DNA from: JANJTY01 sp038257155
GTDB taxonomy: Bacteria > Pseudomonadota > Gammaproteobacteria > Xanthomonadales > Xanthomonadaceae
Length of the DNA stretch: 55,287 nt
NCBI GenBank assembly: GCA_038257155.1
Contig: JBBSJP010000026.1
Coordinates: forward strand, 1-55,287
Direction of reading: 5' to 3'
The position numbers and the translations under genes were made by a program. The notes beneath the pieces were generated by a model. That model had not been told where the DNA came from. It did no database searches and saw nothing but the letters and a program-made list of their open reading frames with translations. Positions 1 to 11,600 of this stretch are shown here, piece by piece (the first letter of the stretch is position 1; every line of letters starts with the position of its first letter).

Positions 1-323
1 CAAGCCGCGCAGCGGCGGAGCCGACATCGAGGTGCTGCAGGCTTGCCGAGAATGGGATGACCTGCGTCGGATCCGCGCCGCCAAGGTATATCGTGCAGTT
101 GGGCGTTTCGGCGGCGCTTGATCCGACCTACGAGGAGTCCCGCGTTCGCGCAGGCTGTCGTAGGTCGGCTCAAGCCGCGCAGCGGCGGAGCCGACATCGA
201 GGTGCTGCAGGCTTGCCGAGAATGGGATGACCTGCGTCGGATCCGCGCCGCCAAGGTATATCGTGCAGTTGGGCGTTTCGGCGGCGCTTGATCCGACCTA
301 CTAGGAGTCCCGCGTTCGCGCAG
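1..323. repeat. Intergenic tandem duplication, 170-bp period
   Basis: Bases 1-153 recur at 171-323 with a single mismatch (132 versus 302); a 17-base spacer separates the copies, giving a period of 170. Each copy holds two imperfect palindromes: module A (GTCGGCTC...GAGCCGAC with inner GCCGC/GCGGC arms) and module B (GTCGGATC...GATCCGAC). The same modules recur near 8435-8560 and 45405-45690, so this is a dispersed REP-like family that has duplicated locally. No credible gene lies in 1-404. Confidence 0.85.
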
Positions 324-404
324 ATGTGCTCCCATGCGAGCATGTTCTGCTTTGTTGCTTTGCAGGAGTCCGGGTCGAACGCCAAGCACGCAGCGCGCGC
401 TGGA

Positions 405-979
405 TCAGTTCGCGCGCAGCGCGATCGCCGCGATGCCGTTGTCGCCGAGGCTGCGCTTGGCTGCCTCGAGGTCGCCGGCGCTGGCGTAAGGTCCCAGCCG
501 CACGCGGTGCCAGGTATTGCCGTCGATCTGGCTGACCTCGACCCGCGCGATCAGGCCGAGCAGGGCGAGTTTTGCCTTCAGCGCATCGGCATCGGGCGCC
601 TGGCGGAAGGCGCCGGCCTGCAGCAGGTAGCGGCCTTCCACCGGTGCGTCCGGCTCGCTGGCCTTCTCGCGTTCGTCGCGCGCACGGTTGGCCAGTTCCT
701 GATCAGGAATCGCCACTTCGCGCTCGGCCAGCACGGTGTAGAAATCGTAGCTGCGCTTGGCCGGCTCCGGGCGCTGCGCCACCGGTTCATCCTTGACGGT
801 CGGCGCCTTGGCTGCCGGATCCGGCTGCGGCATCAGGTCGCGCGGCGACCAGCCGTCGCGCAGCAGCAGGAAGGCCGACAGGCCCAGTCCCAGCACCACG
901 CCGACCACCAGCCAGATCCAGGCCGGTGTGCTGCGCTGGCCGCTGCGCTTTGCCTGCGATTTGCCACGTCGTGCTGCCA

Positions 980-980
<1 letters not shown>
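405..980 (-). CDS. SPOR-domain membrane protein (FtsN-like)
   Basis: A 191-residue protein with a basic cytoplasmic N-terminus, one transmembrane helix (about residues 17-37, WIWLVVGVVLGLGLSAFLLL), a charged linker and a C-terminal SPOR domain (about 115-190; 'RYLLQAGAF' and 'WHRVRLGPY' are its typical strands). SPOR domains bind denuded septal peptidoglycan, so a role in division or the envelope is expected. The start at 980 overlaps the argS stop in a TAATG, so the pair is probably translationally coupled. A longer frame reaches 1052 but runs back inside argS. argS followed by a SPOR protein is a familiar gammaproteobacterial order. Confidence 0.88.
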
Positions 981-2758
<1,778 letters not shown>

Positions 2759-3195
2759 GGGCGTCGGCTTGGGTCGCGGAAAACCATCAATGATAACAGG
2801 GGTGGGGCAACTCTCGGCTGCGAGACCCGATTAAGCCGACACAGGTCCCTCTGGCGGCTGAATTGCCCGAAGCCGGAGCCAGATCAAGAGCTGCAACGCA
2901 GAGGCGCAGAGGACGCGGAGACGCGCAGAGAGAAGCAAAAGAGAGTGGTGAAGCGGGAGCCAAGGCGGGCGCAGGAACCCTGCAGGGTCAGGAGTTGCAC
3001 TGCGGTTCCTGTGCAGTCTGGAACATCATCCGCGTCGCCGGATCGGTGCGCGGGCCCTCGCTTGTGAATCAGCCATTCACGATTTCGCTCCAACCCGTTC
3101 TCCGCTCTTCTCTGCGCGTCTCTGCGTCCTCTGCGCCTCTGCGTTGCAGCTCTGCTTCATGCCCTGGCCGTGCGCTGCGGTTCCGGACCGATCGC
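2759..3195. repeat. Gene-free region with an inverted pair of GCAGAG-type repeats
   Basis: The gap between argS and the TonB operon carries 2888-2935 (ends in CTGCAACGCAGAGGCGCAGA on the plus strand) and its inverse at 3108-3153, which differs by one substitution and a 2-nt gap. The arms are about 170 nt apart and could fold into a long hairpin or mark a MITE-like unit. A related GCGGAGG-rich copy is at 54938-54998. I see no gene in this stretch. Confidence 0.7.
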
Positions 3196-3224
3196 CTGTA
3201 ACAGCCCTGTAACCAGTCCGTCAT
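3196..3224 (+). promoter_or_regulatory. phoB box: Probable Pho box (PhoB binding site)
   Basis: Three repeats lie in an exact 11-nt register: CTGTAAC at 3196-3202, CTGTAAC at 3207-3213 and CCGTCAT at 3218-3224. PhoB sites are direct repeats of CTGTCAT-type heptamers separated by 4 nt. The site ends 64 nt before the DUF3450 start at 3289. No convincing -10 hexamer was found downstream. Confidence 0.7.
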
Positions 3225-3288
3225 AGGCTTTCGCGGCCTGTCCATCGGCGGCTTTGCCTTTCCCTGCACCATCCGGAGCCTTCCGCGC

Positions 3289-4065
3289 ATGACTTCCCAT
3301 TCCGCCCCCCTGCGGCTAGCTGCCCTGCTCGGGCTGGCCTGCCTGTTCGGCGGTTCGCCAGCGACGGCCCAGTCGCAGGCCGATGCCCTGTCCGAGGGTC
3401 TGATCCGGCTGCGTGCCGAGGTCGAGCAGCTGAATAGCGAACTTGAGCTGCTGCGCGAGGAACAGCGCAGCAGCCTGGGTTCACTGAACGCACAGCGCGC
3501 CGAACTGGAAGCCGGACTCAATCGCCAGCAGCTTGCCGCGCGCGAAGTTCGCGCCAAGCTGGACGCTGCGCAGGCTGAAGCCTCCGAGGCCGGCGTCGAA
3601 GGTGAGGAGCTGAAGCCCTTGCTGGAAACCGCCCTGCGCGGGCTGCAGGCGCACGTTCGTGCCGGCCTGCCGTTCAAGACCGAAGAGCGCCTTGCCGAAC
3701 TGGATGCCTTCTGGGCGCAGGTCGAAAACGGAACCCTGCCGCCGATGCGCGCGGTCAACCGGCTCTGGGCCTTCTTCGAAGACGAGATCCGCCTGACCCG
3801 CGACAACGGCCTGTACAGCCAGACCATTGCCCTGGGCGACGAACGTGTGCTGGCTGAAGTCGCCAAGGTTGGCTCGCTGGCCTTGTACTACCGCACCCAG
3901 GATGGTCGCGTCGGCCGCGCCGAGCGCACTGGCGAAAGCTGGCGCTTTGCGGCCTTGTCCGACGCGGCAGACATCGCGCGCATCGACGCGCTGTTCGACG
4001 CCTACCGCAAGCAGATTCGCCAGGGCTTCTTTGAACTGCCGCTGGCCACGGGAGGTGCACGATGA
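3289..4065 (+). CDS. DUF3450 family periplasmic protein of a TonB system
   Basis: 258 residues with a signal peptide (cleavage near 'SPATA-QS', about residue 25), then a long coiled coil (about 28-110, rich in E/L/R heptads), and an alpha/beta C-terminal half. DUF3450 proteins lead TtpC-ExbB-ExbD-TonB clusters in Vibrio and Shewanella-type bacteria; the role is periplasmic and accessory but poorly defined. This is the first gene of the operon, behind the Pho-box-like site. Its stop overlaps the next start in ATGA, with a strong GGAGG at 4051-4055 inside the gene end that serves ttpC. Confidence 0.9.
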   Translation: MTSHSAPLRLAALLGLACLFGGSPATAQSQADALSEGLIRLRAEVEQLNSELELLREEQRSSLGSLNAQRAELEAGLNRQQLAAREVRAKLDAAQAEASEAGVEGEELKPLLETALRGLQAHVRAGLPFKTEERLAELDAFWAQVENGTLPPMRAVNRLWAFFEDEIRLTRDNGLYSQTIALGDERVLAEVAKVGSLALYYRTQDGRVGRAERTGESWRFAALSDAADIARIDALFDAYRKQIRQGFFELPLATGGAR

Positions 4066-5474
4066 GCCGCACCGTTCTCGCCTTGCTGCTGTTGGCCTTC
4101 GCAGGATCCGCCGCGACACAGGAAACCCCGCCTGCCACGCCACCCGCACCGCCTGCGGCGCCGGTCGTAGCCGCGCCGCGCGTGTCGATCGAAGATGCCT
4201 ACAAGAAGGAGTTCGCCTTCCTGGAAGCCCAGAAGCGCGAACTGAGTGCCCGCATCAGCCAGGTGCGCAACTCGCTGGACAGCGAGCGCGGCAAGCTCGA
4301 GCGCGAACTGTCAAGCCTTGAGTCCAGTGCCCTGGCAGCGCGTTCGGAAGCCGAATCGCTGTCCGATGAACTGCTGAAAGTGGAAGAGCGTGCCCAGGTG
4401 GCCGCAGGCAATCGCGAGCTGATCGCGGCGACCGTGGAGCAGGCCCGCATCAGTCTTGGCCAGCTTGGCGACAACCGCCTGGAGTCGACCGAGTTCGCCG
4501 CGCTGAACGATGACGAGAAAGTTCGCCAGATCTTCGCCAATGCCGCCGAAACCCTCGCCACCCTGTCGCAGGTACGCAGCGAACCGGGCAGCTTCTTCCT
4601 CGCCGACGGCTCGGAAGTGCAGGGCACCATCGTGCGCTATGGCAATGTCGCGGCATTCGGCGTCAGCCCGCAGGGTTCGGGTGCACTGGCACCGGCCGGT
4701 GGCGGTCGCCTGCGGCTGTGGAATGCGCCGGCTGCAGACAGTGCCGAAGCCCTGGCCGAGGGCAGCGTGCCGCCGGTGCTGAGCGTGTACCTGTACGAGA
4801 ACCTCAACGCCGCAGTGACCGAGCCGGAAGCCAAGACGCTGGCGAACGAGGTGCACAAGGGCGGCCTGATCGGCTACATCATCGTCGCGCTCGGCTTGTT
4901 CGCCCTGGCCCTGGTGGTGCTGCGCGCGGTGTTCCTGAAGCAGGCCGGCGCTTCCATCGCGCGCATCCTTGAGGGCGTGGAAGGCCCGCTGCGCGCCAAT
5001 CGTATCGACGATGCAATCGCCGCCTGCAAACGCTTCAAGGGTTCTGCGGCGCGCGTGGTGACGGCAACCCTGCGCAACCTCGATCGCGACCGCGAGCACC
5101 TCGAGGACATCGTCGGCGAATCGATCCTGCACGAGTCGACCCATCTGTCGCGCTTTGGCGCGGTGATCACCGTGATTGCCGCGGTAGCGCCCCTGCTTGG
5201 CCTGCTCGGTACGGTTACCGGAATGATCCAGACCTTCGACGTGATCACTGAGTTCGGCACCTCCGATCCGAAGCTGCTGTCGGGCGGCATTGCCGTGGCC
5301 CTGGTCACCACCCAGCTCGGCCTGATCGTGGCGATCCCGCTGCTGCTACTTGGCAGCCTGCTGAACGGCTGGGCCGAGCGCATCAAGGACGACATGGAGA
5401 AGGCCGCGCTGAAGGTGGTCAACCTGGCCGGCGAAGTGAAACACCGTGCTGGCCTCGCCAAGGCTGCCGCCTAA
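4062..5474 (+). CDS. ttpC: TtpC-like MotA/TolQ/ExbB proton-channel protein
   Basis: 470 residues. A signal peptide and Pro/Ala-rich stretch precede a periplasmic coiled coil (about 45-130) and a globular part. The C-terminal third (about 265-460) is a MotA/TolQ/ExbB proton-channel domain with a transmembrane segment at 'GLIGYIIVALGLFALALVVL' and the paired helices around 'APLLGLLGTVTGMI' and 'ALVTTQLGLIVAIPLLLLG'. TtpC in Vibrio TonB2 systems is needed for energy transfer alongside ExbB2. The long N-terminal extension distinguishes it from the plain ExbB encoded next. Start at 4062 is fixed by GGAGG six bases upstream. Confidence 0.9.
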   Translation: MSRTVLALLLLAFAGSAATQETPPATPPAPPAAPVVAAPRVSIEDAYKKEFAFLEAQKRELSARISQVRNSLDSERGKLERELSSLESSALAARSEAESLSDELLKVEERAQVAAGNRELIAATVEQARISLGQLGDNRLESTEFAALNDDEKVRQIFANAAETLATLSQVRSEPGSFFLADGSEVQGTIVRYGNVAAFGVSPQGSGALAPAGGGRLRLWNAPAADSAEALAEGSVPPVLSVYLYENLNAAVTEPEAKTLANEVHKGGLIGYIIVALGLFALALVVLRAVFLKQAGASIARILEGVEGPLRANRIDDAIAACKRFKGSAARVVTATLRNLDRDREHLEDIVGESILHESTHLSRFGAVITVIAAVAPLLGLLGTVTGMIQTFDVITEFGTSDPKLLSGGIAVALVTTQLGLIVAIPLLLLGSLLNGWAERIKDDMEKAALKVVNLAGEVKHRAGLAKAAA

Positions 5475-5480
5475 GCCGCC

Positions 5481-6116
5481 ATGTTCACCCGCAGCGCCAC
5501 CACCGAAGGCCTGGCCGGCTGGCTGGAGACCCTGGGTTTCTACCTGGAGTCCGGCGGCTTCGTCATGCCGCCGTTGCTGCTCGTCTCGGTGGTGCTGTGG
5601 TACGCGATCGGCACGCGCTGGGCCCTGCTGCAGCGCGGCTCGCAGAAGAATGTGCGAGTGCTGTTGAAGCGTTACCGTGACGGGCGCGCCAAGCCGGCCG
5701 ACGGCATCGTCGATCTGGCCATCGCGCGCGGCGTCGAGGTGCAGGAGCGCCATCCAGCCTACCTGCGCCGCCATCTGGATGTGGCCTTCGCGGATTACGA
5801 ACGCGATATCCGGCGCTGGGCCACGCCGATCACCGCCCTGGTAGCGATCGCGCCCCTGCTCGGCCTGCTGGGCACCGTCAGCGGCATGATCGTGACCTTT
5901 GAGTCACTCGGCGACATGAGCCTGTTCTCGCAGACCGGCGGCATCGCCGGCGGCATTGCCACGGCCCTGTTCACCACCCAGCTTGGCCTGGTGGTGGCGG
6001 TGCCCGGGGTGATCGTCAAAGCCCTGCTCGACCGTCGCCAGCAGCAGCTGCAGCACGACCTCGACCAGCTCAAGGACATCCTCGTCAGCGCGCCCGCGCC
6101 CGCGGATCAGGAATAA
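5481..6116 (+). CDS. exbB: ExbB-type proton channel subunit
   Basis: 211-residue inner-membrane protein of the MotA/TolQ/ExbB family. The first transmembrane helix lies near 'GGFVMPPLLLVSVVLWYAIG'; a cytoplasmic loop follows; two further helices contain 'TALVAIAPLLGLLGTVSGMI' and 'ALFTTQLGLVVAVPGVIV', the proton-path region. It is expected to form a pentamer around an ExbD dimer and pass proton-motive force to TonB. It lies 6 nt after ttpC and 9 nt before exbD, in one operon. Confidence 0.93.
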   Translation: MFTRSATTEGLAGWLETLGFYLESGGFVMPPLLLVSVVLWYAIGTRWALLQRGSQKNVRVLLKRYRDGRAKPADGIVDLAIARGVEVQERHPAYLRRHLDVAFADYERDIRRWATPITALVAIAPLLGLLGTVSGMIVTFESLGDMSLFSQTGGIAGGIATALFTTQLGLVVAVPGVIVKALLDRRQQQLQHDLDQLKDILVSAPAPADQE

Positions 6117-6125
6117 CGCCACGCC

Positions 6126-6539
6126 ATGCTCAAGCGCCGCTCATCAAAAGCCGTCGAAACCCCGGTCGATCTGACCCCGATGATCGACATGACCTTCATC
6201 CTGCTGATCTTCTTCATGGTCAGCACGACCTTTGTGAAGGACATGAAGCTCGACATCAACCGTCCCGGTGCGCAGACCCAGACGGTGGCCTCGACCAAAG
6301 CGGTGCGCCTCTACATCGACAAGGCCGGCGAGACCTATCTGGAAGGCGAGCCGGTGCGGCTGTGGACCATCCAGTCGCGCGTGCGCGACCTGCTCAAGGG
6401 CATGACCAGCAAGTCGGTGCTGATCGTTACCGACGAAATCGTGCCTGCGGGACGTCTGGTGGAAGTCGTCGACCAGGCGCGCCAGGCCGGCGCCGAGGAT
6501 GTCGGCGTGGCCACCGTTGCCGAAGCCGGCGAAGGCTGA
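6126..6539 (+). CDS. exbD: ExbD-type proton channel subunit
   Basis: 137 residues: a short cytoplasmic N-terminus, one transmembrane helix containing the essential Asp in 'VDLTPMIDMTFILLIFFMV' (about residues 16-36), then a periplasmic domain. This is the normal ExbD/TolR layout. It works with the ExbB encoded just upstream to energise TonB. The start at 6126 follows the exbB stop by 9 nt. Confidence 0.93.
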   Translation: MLKRRSSKAVETPVDLTPMIDMTFILLIFFMVSTTFVKDMKLDINRPGAQTQTVASTKAVRLYIDKAGETYLEGEPVRLWTIQSRVRDLLKGMTSKSVLIVTDEIVPAGRLVEVVDQARQAGAEDVGVATVAEAGEG

Positions 6540-6549
6540 GTCGCAGCGC

Positions 6550-7182
6550 ATGAGCATCCGCTCACGCCCGCAGCTGGCTGGCCTGCTCGCCTCGGCGATC
6601 GGCACGGTCATGGTGCTGTTCCTGATGGTGTTCATGAACACCCAGACCAATCGCCCCGACGAGAGCGATGGGCAGGTCGGTTCCAGCATCGACGTGGTGC
6701 GCAAGGAAAAGCCCAAGTCGCCCGAGCCCGTGCGCCGGCCGGAACCGCCCAAGCGCACGCCGCAGCGCCAGGCACCTTCACCCATCCTTGGTCTGGATTC
6801 TGGACTGTCCGGCCTCGACTTCGGTCTGCCGGCCTTCGATGCGTCCGAATTGGATCTTGGCCAGGGCCTGTTGGGTGACGGCAAGGATGTGGTGATGACC
6901 GACGACACCGTCGACCAGGCGCCGCGCCCCATCATGCAGACGCCGATGCAGTACCCGGCGCGCGCCCGCGCCCAGGGCGTGACCGGCTACGTGATCCTCA
7001 GCCTGCTGATCAGCCCGACCGGCCAGGTCGAGAAGGTCAAGGTGCTGGAAGCCTCGCCGGCCGGCGTGTTCGACGAAGTCGCCGCAGCCGGCGTGCAGAA
7101 CTGGAAGTTCGAGCCGGCCACCTACAAGGGCGAAAACGTGCGCGTCTGGGCCCGCCAGCGCGTGCGCTTCGATCTGGGATGA
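6550..7182 (+). CDS. tonB: TonB energy transducer
   Basis: 210 residues. An N-terminal transmembrane anchor ('LAGLLASAIGTVMVLFLMVF') is followed by a Pro/Lys/Arg-rich spacer ('KPKSPEPVRRPEPPKRTPQR') that spans the periplasm, and a C-terminal TonB domain (about 130-210; 'YPARARAQGVTGYVIL', 'NWKFEPA'). It should contact the TonB box of the receptor at 8659. The start at 6550 lies 10 nt after exbD; an in-frame upstream ATG at 6499 is inside exbD and less likely. The stop overlaps the TPR gene start. Confidence 0.93.
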   Translation: MSIRSRPQLAGLLASAIGTVMVLFLMVFMNTQTNRPDESDGQVGSSIDVVRKEKPKSPEPVRRPEPPKRTPQRQAPSPILGLDSGLSGLDFGLPAFDASELDLGQGLLGDGKDVVMTDDTVDQAPRPIMQTPMQYPARARAQGVTGYVILSLLISPTGQVEKVKVLEASPAGVFDEVAAAGVQNWKFEPATYKGENVRVWARQRVRFDLG

Positions 7183-8339
7183 GCACGATGAATCGCGTCT
7201 TTGTTCCGCTGATCCTCGCGTTCTTGGTGACGCTGTGCCTGCCGGTGATGGCAAAGCAGCCGGTCGACGAAGTTGATTACGTCGAACTCGCCGCCCTGCT
7301 GGTGCGCGATGGCGAGTACGAGCGCGCCGAAGAGAGCATTGGCAAGGTCGATCCGGCCGCAGAAGGCATCGATCTGGCCAAGTACCACACCGTGGTCGGA
7401 CTGATCGCGCTGGAACGGCAGCGGCCCGCCGACGCTGCCGAGGCATTCGGCAAGGCCATCGCTGCCGGCCAGGATGATCCCTTGATCCACCTGCTGCGCG
7501 CGCAGGCCAATTTCGGCTTGGAGCGCTACGACGCCGCCATCGAGGCGCTTGATGCCGCTGGCGATACGGTGCTGGCGTTGTCCGGCGCCTGGCTGCTGCG
7601 CGCGCATGCCTACTGGATGACTGGCCAGCGTCAGGCCTGCATGGAAACCCTTTCGCAGGCCACCGAGCGCTTCCCCGGCAACACCTCGTTCCTGCGCCGC
7701 CAGGTGTTCTATCTGGTCGATGCCGGGTTGTATCGCGAAGCGGGCGAACTCGGCCGCGAGTACCTGCAGCGCGCCGAGGGCAAGGCCGAGGACTACCTCG
7801 CCATCGGCACCGCACTGCGCCGCAGCAAGAGTTACGACGAAGCCCTGGCCTTCCTGGAAAGCGCCCGCCTGCAGTTCCCCGACGAGGGCAACATCGCCAA
7901 GGCACTGGCGCAGACCTGGCTGGAGTCGGGCAAGCCGCTGGCCGCGGCCGAGGTGCTGGCCAAACAGGCTGAGCTGGAGCCGGCGCTGTTTGCCGAAGCC
8001 GCCGAGCTGTTCCGCCGTGCCGGCCACCATGCGCGCGCCCTGCAACTCAACGCGCGGATCATGGACGGCAGCCGCAAGCTGAAGCAGCGCGTTGGCCTGC
8101 TGGTCGAGCTGGGCGCGTTCGATCAGGTCACCGGCATGGAGAACGCACTGGCCCGCGTCGGCCTGCTGACTGACGAAGACATCCGCTACGCGCTGGCCTA
8201 CGCCTACTTCAAGGCCAGCGACTACGTCGCCACCGAACGCCACCTCAAGGCCCTGACCCGTCCCGAACTGTTCCGCCGCGCCACCGAACTGCGCCGCCTG
8301 ATGCAGGACTGCGCCGCCGCGCCCTGGCTGTGCAGCTGA
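7179..8339 (+). CDS. TPR-repeat periplasmic protein of the TonB operon
   Basis: 386 residues with a signal peptide ('VFVPLILAFLVTLCLPVMA', cleavage near residue 26) and helical TPR-like repeats through the rest, such as 'YERAEESIGKVDP' and 'YDEALAFLESARLQFPDEGN'. A TPR protein is the usual last gene of DUF3450/TtpC TonB clusters and likely scaffolds the complex in the periplasm. The start overlaps the tonB stop (ATGA at 7179-7182); an alternative ATG is at 7188. Two Cys near the C-terminus (DCAAAPWLCS) might form a disulfide. Confidence 0.85.
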   Translation: MSTMNRVFVPLILAFLVTLCLPVMAKQPVDEVDYVELAALLVRDGEYERAEESIGKVDPAAEGIDLAKYHTVVGLIALERQRPADAAEAFGKAIAAGQDDPLIHLLRAQANFGLERYDAAIEALDAAGDTVLALSGAWLLRAHAYWMTGQRQACMETLSQATERFPGNTSFLRRQVFYLVDAGLYREAGELGREYLQRAEGKAEDYLAIGTALRRSKSYDEALAFLESARLQFPDEGNIAKALAQTWLESGKPLAAAEVLAKQAELEPALFAEAAELFRRAGHHARALQLNARIMDGSRKLKQRVGLLVELGAFDQVTGMENALARVGLLTDEDIRYALAYAYFKASDYVATERHLKALTRPELFRRATELRRLMQDCAAAPWLCS

Positions 8340-8658
8340 TGCCAGCATTCGGATCGCCCCCGCCCTGCCGGTGCAGCCTCACGCCCGGCCCAAGGCCGAC
8401 CCGTCGGCGAAGCATGACTGCGGCTCCGACCGGCGTCAGATCCGCGCCGGCACGAACCGTCGCAGCACCCAATGATTCGCCGGCGCTTGATCCGACCTAC
8501 GTACCGCGGGCTGACCAACGTAGGTCGGCTCAAGCCGCGAAGCGGTGGAGCCGACATTGCGGTCCGCGACGGCCCATACGGGTTTGCGCCTTGACGGGCG
8601 GACAGTGGGGACAAGCGTGTCGCTGTGCCGATCCACTCACCTTCCGCTTCTGACTACC
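8340..8658. repeat. Intergenic region with A and B palindromic repeat modules
   Basis: Between the TPR gene and the receptor lie a degenerate module B (about 8435-8502, ending GCTTGATCCGACCTACG) and module A (about 8519-8558, GTCGGCTCAAGCCGC...GGAGCCGAC). They belong to the same dispersed family as 1-323 and 45405-45690. An open frame runs through this from 8545, but it reads through the repeat and is not counted as part of the receptor. I find no Pho-box register here. Confidence 0.7.
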
Positions 8659-11600
8659 ATGTCTACCGCCACCAAAATGCCCATCGCCCGCCTCAAGACC
8701 CGCGCCCTACTGGCCGCGAGCACGCTGGCGCTCGGCATCGGGCTGGCCCTGGCTGCGGATCCGGCGGCGGTATCGCTGTATGTGTTCGAAGAAAACACGC
8801 CACTGGCCGAGGCCGAAGTCGAGATCGATGGCCAGCCACAGGGCCGCACCAGCGCCGAAGGTGCTCTTCTCCTGAGCATCGAACCCGGCGCCCGCGTGCT
8901 GCGCGTGCTGCGCAATGGTGAGCAGCTTCTGCAGTTGCGGCTGGATCTGGCCGAGAACGAGAACGCAGAAGTCATTGCCACGATCTACCCAGATGCGGCC
9001 CCCAGCGTGTTCCTCGAAAGCACCCACCGCGACGGCGGCGGCGCGATGCAGACCGAGGCGCCGGTCGATGCGGGCCCGCCCGGCGAACTGCGCGGCCGCA
9101 TCGTATCGAGCGAGGACGGCAAGCCGGTAGTCGGCGCGCGCGTGTTCGTCAGCGGCCTGCCGGTCGACATCATCACCGATGCCGAAGGCAGCTTCGCCGC
9201 GACCCTCGGATCGGGCACCTATTCGATTTCCGTCGTCGCTGCGAGCTATGCGACACAGACCCTCGACGGCGTAGAGATCGTTGCCGAGCAGACCACTGAA
9301 CGCCCCATCGAACTCACCCCGGCTGGCCTGGAGCTGCCCGAGTTCGTGGTGCTCGAACCTTATGTCGAGGGTTCGCTGGCCGCCTTCGTGGAAGAGCGCC
9401 GCACCTCGGCCGCCGTAACCGACATCCTGGGCGCCGAGCAGATCTCGCGCGCCGGCGACTCCGATGCGGCGGGCGCACTGAAGCGTGTAACGGGCCTTAC
9501 CCTGGTCGATGGCAAGTTCGTCTACGTGCGAGGCCTTGGCGAGCGCTATTCCAGCGCATTGCTCAACGGCGCGCAGATTCCCAGCCCGGATCCGACGCGT
9601 CGCGTCATTCCGCTCGATTTGTTCCCGACCGAGATCCTCAGTGGCATCGTGGTGCAGAAGACCTATTCCGCGGACATGCCGGGCGAGTTCGGCGGCGGCA
9701 CGATCCAGCTGCGCACTCGCGGTGTTCCCGACAGTTTCCTGCTGCGCACCAGTGCCACCATCGGTTTCGGCGACGGCACCACCGGTGACGACGGCCTGCG
9801 TTACGACGGCGGTGGCAGCGACTGGCTGGGATACGACGATGGCAGTCGCGATGCGCCACCGGGAATTTCCACCCAGCCCCGCCTGCCGACCGATGCCACC
9901 GAGCTGCAGGAAGTCGGCCAGGCCCTGGCCAGTCAGGGTTACAACGTAGAGAACCGAAAGATTGGTCCGAACACCGGTTTCGGCATTGCGATGGGCGACG
10001 ACTTCAGCTTTGCCGAGAATGCCTGGAGCCTGGGTTACATCGCCGCGGTGCGCTATGCCAATTCGTGGGATTCCAGCGATGAGGCGCGCAAGACCTTCAG
10101 CCTGTTCCAGGGTGGCTTGCTGCCCGAGCAGGATTTCCAGCGCAGCAAGACCGAGCGTGCCATCGATGTCAGTGGCTTCGGCGCGCTTGGACTTGCGATT
10201 GGCGAGCACCATCGGGTTACCTTGACCGGCTTGCAGCTGCGCCAGACGACGGACGAGGCCCAGATCGATGAGGGCCTGACCGGTTCGGGCAACAACGACC
10301 GGACCACCTCCTTGGAGTGGGTGGAGAACAGTCTGTCGGCCCTGCAGCTTGCCGGTGAGCACGCGCTGCCGGAGTTCGGCAATCTGGGGGTGTTCTGGCA
10401 GGCCACCAACTCCGCCGCCAGCCGCTACTCACCCAATGCGCGCGAATACCGGTTTGCTTTCGACGAGCAGGTCAACGACTACATCTTCGAGAGTTTCAAC
10501 GAGCAACGCTTTGAGCAACTGGATGATGACTCGCGCGACTACCGGCTTGACCTGAAGTACCCGCTCAGCCTGCCTGGCGGTATTGAAGCCGTCCTGCAGG
10601 CAGGTGCCGCGCGCATGCAGCGCGAACGCGATTCGAGCATCCGCCGCTTTCGCTTTTCGGGCAACCGTCCGCCGGGACCGATCTTCGATTTCGAGGATCT
10701 GCTGCAGCCCGTCAATATCGGCCCCGGCGGACTGCGACTGCAGGAGACCACGCTGGCAACCGATTCGTACACTGCCGAGCAGAAACTCAACGCCTACTAT
10801 CTCGCCTTCGATGCCAGCTGGCGCAAGTTCCGGCTTAACCTCGGCATGCGCCAGGAAGACATGTTCCAGGCCGTCACCACGTTGCGGCCCTTCATTCCCA
10901 ATGCGACGCCAGAAGTCGGCTTGCTGGAGGAATCCGATCGCCTGCCGGCCGGCACGTTCACCTGGGCCTATTCGGATGCCGCGCAACTGCGCCTGGCATA
11001 CAGCAAGACCCTGTCGCGCCCCGACATCCGCGAACAGACCCGTGCCAATTTTGTGGATCCGCAGCTCGACATCCGCGTCGAAGGCAACCCGGATCTGCAG
11101 CAGGCACAGATTGAAAGCCTCGATCTGCGTTGGGAGTACTACTTCAATCCGACCGAGAGCGTTTCCGTCGCACTGTTCCGCAAAGACTTCACCAACCCGA
11201 TCGAACTGGTCAGTGTTCCCGCTTCGGGCAACCTGCTGCAGATCCGCAACGCCGATTTCGCTACCAACCAGGGCATCGAGCTGGACGGGTACAAGAGTCT
11301 CGATCTGCTCCAGGGTCGTAGCTGGATGCCTGGCTTTCTGTCGCGCCTGCCGTGGCAGGATGTCTTCATCGGGGCGAACTACGCTTGGATTGATTCCGAA
11401 ATCGATCTCGGTGCCAACCAGGGCATCCAGACCAATGCCACCCGGCCGTTGCAGGGTCAATCGCCCTACGTCGCCAACCTGACGCTCGCCTACCTGCATC
11501 CCGAGGGAGCGCACGAGGCCACCCTGCTCTACAACGTGTCTGGCGCGCGCATTTCCCAGGTTGGCGTAAGTGGTTTGCCCGACGTGTACGAACAGCCTTT

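Noticed and set aside
1..323. CRISPR array
   Set aside because: Only two copies, 170-bp period and no short direct repeats with unique spacers.
8545..8658. Upstream extension of the receptor gene
   Set aside because: It reads through a palindromic repeat and would bury the signal peptide.
8600..8658. Pho box before the receptor gene
   Set aside because: GACAG/GTGTC-like words occur but not on an 11-nt register on either strand.
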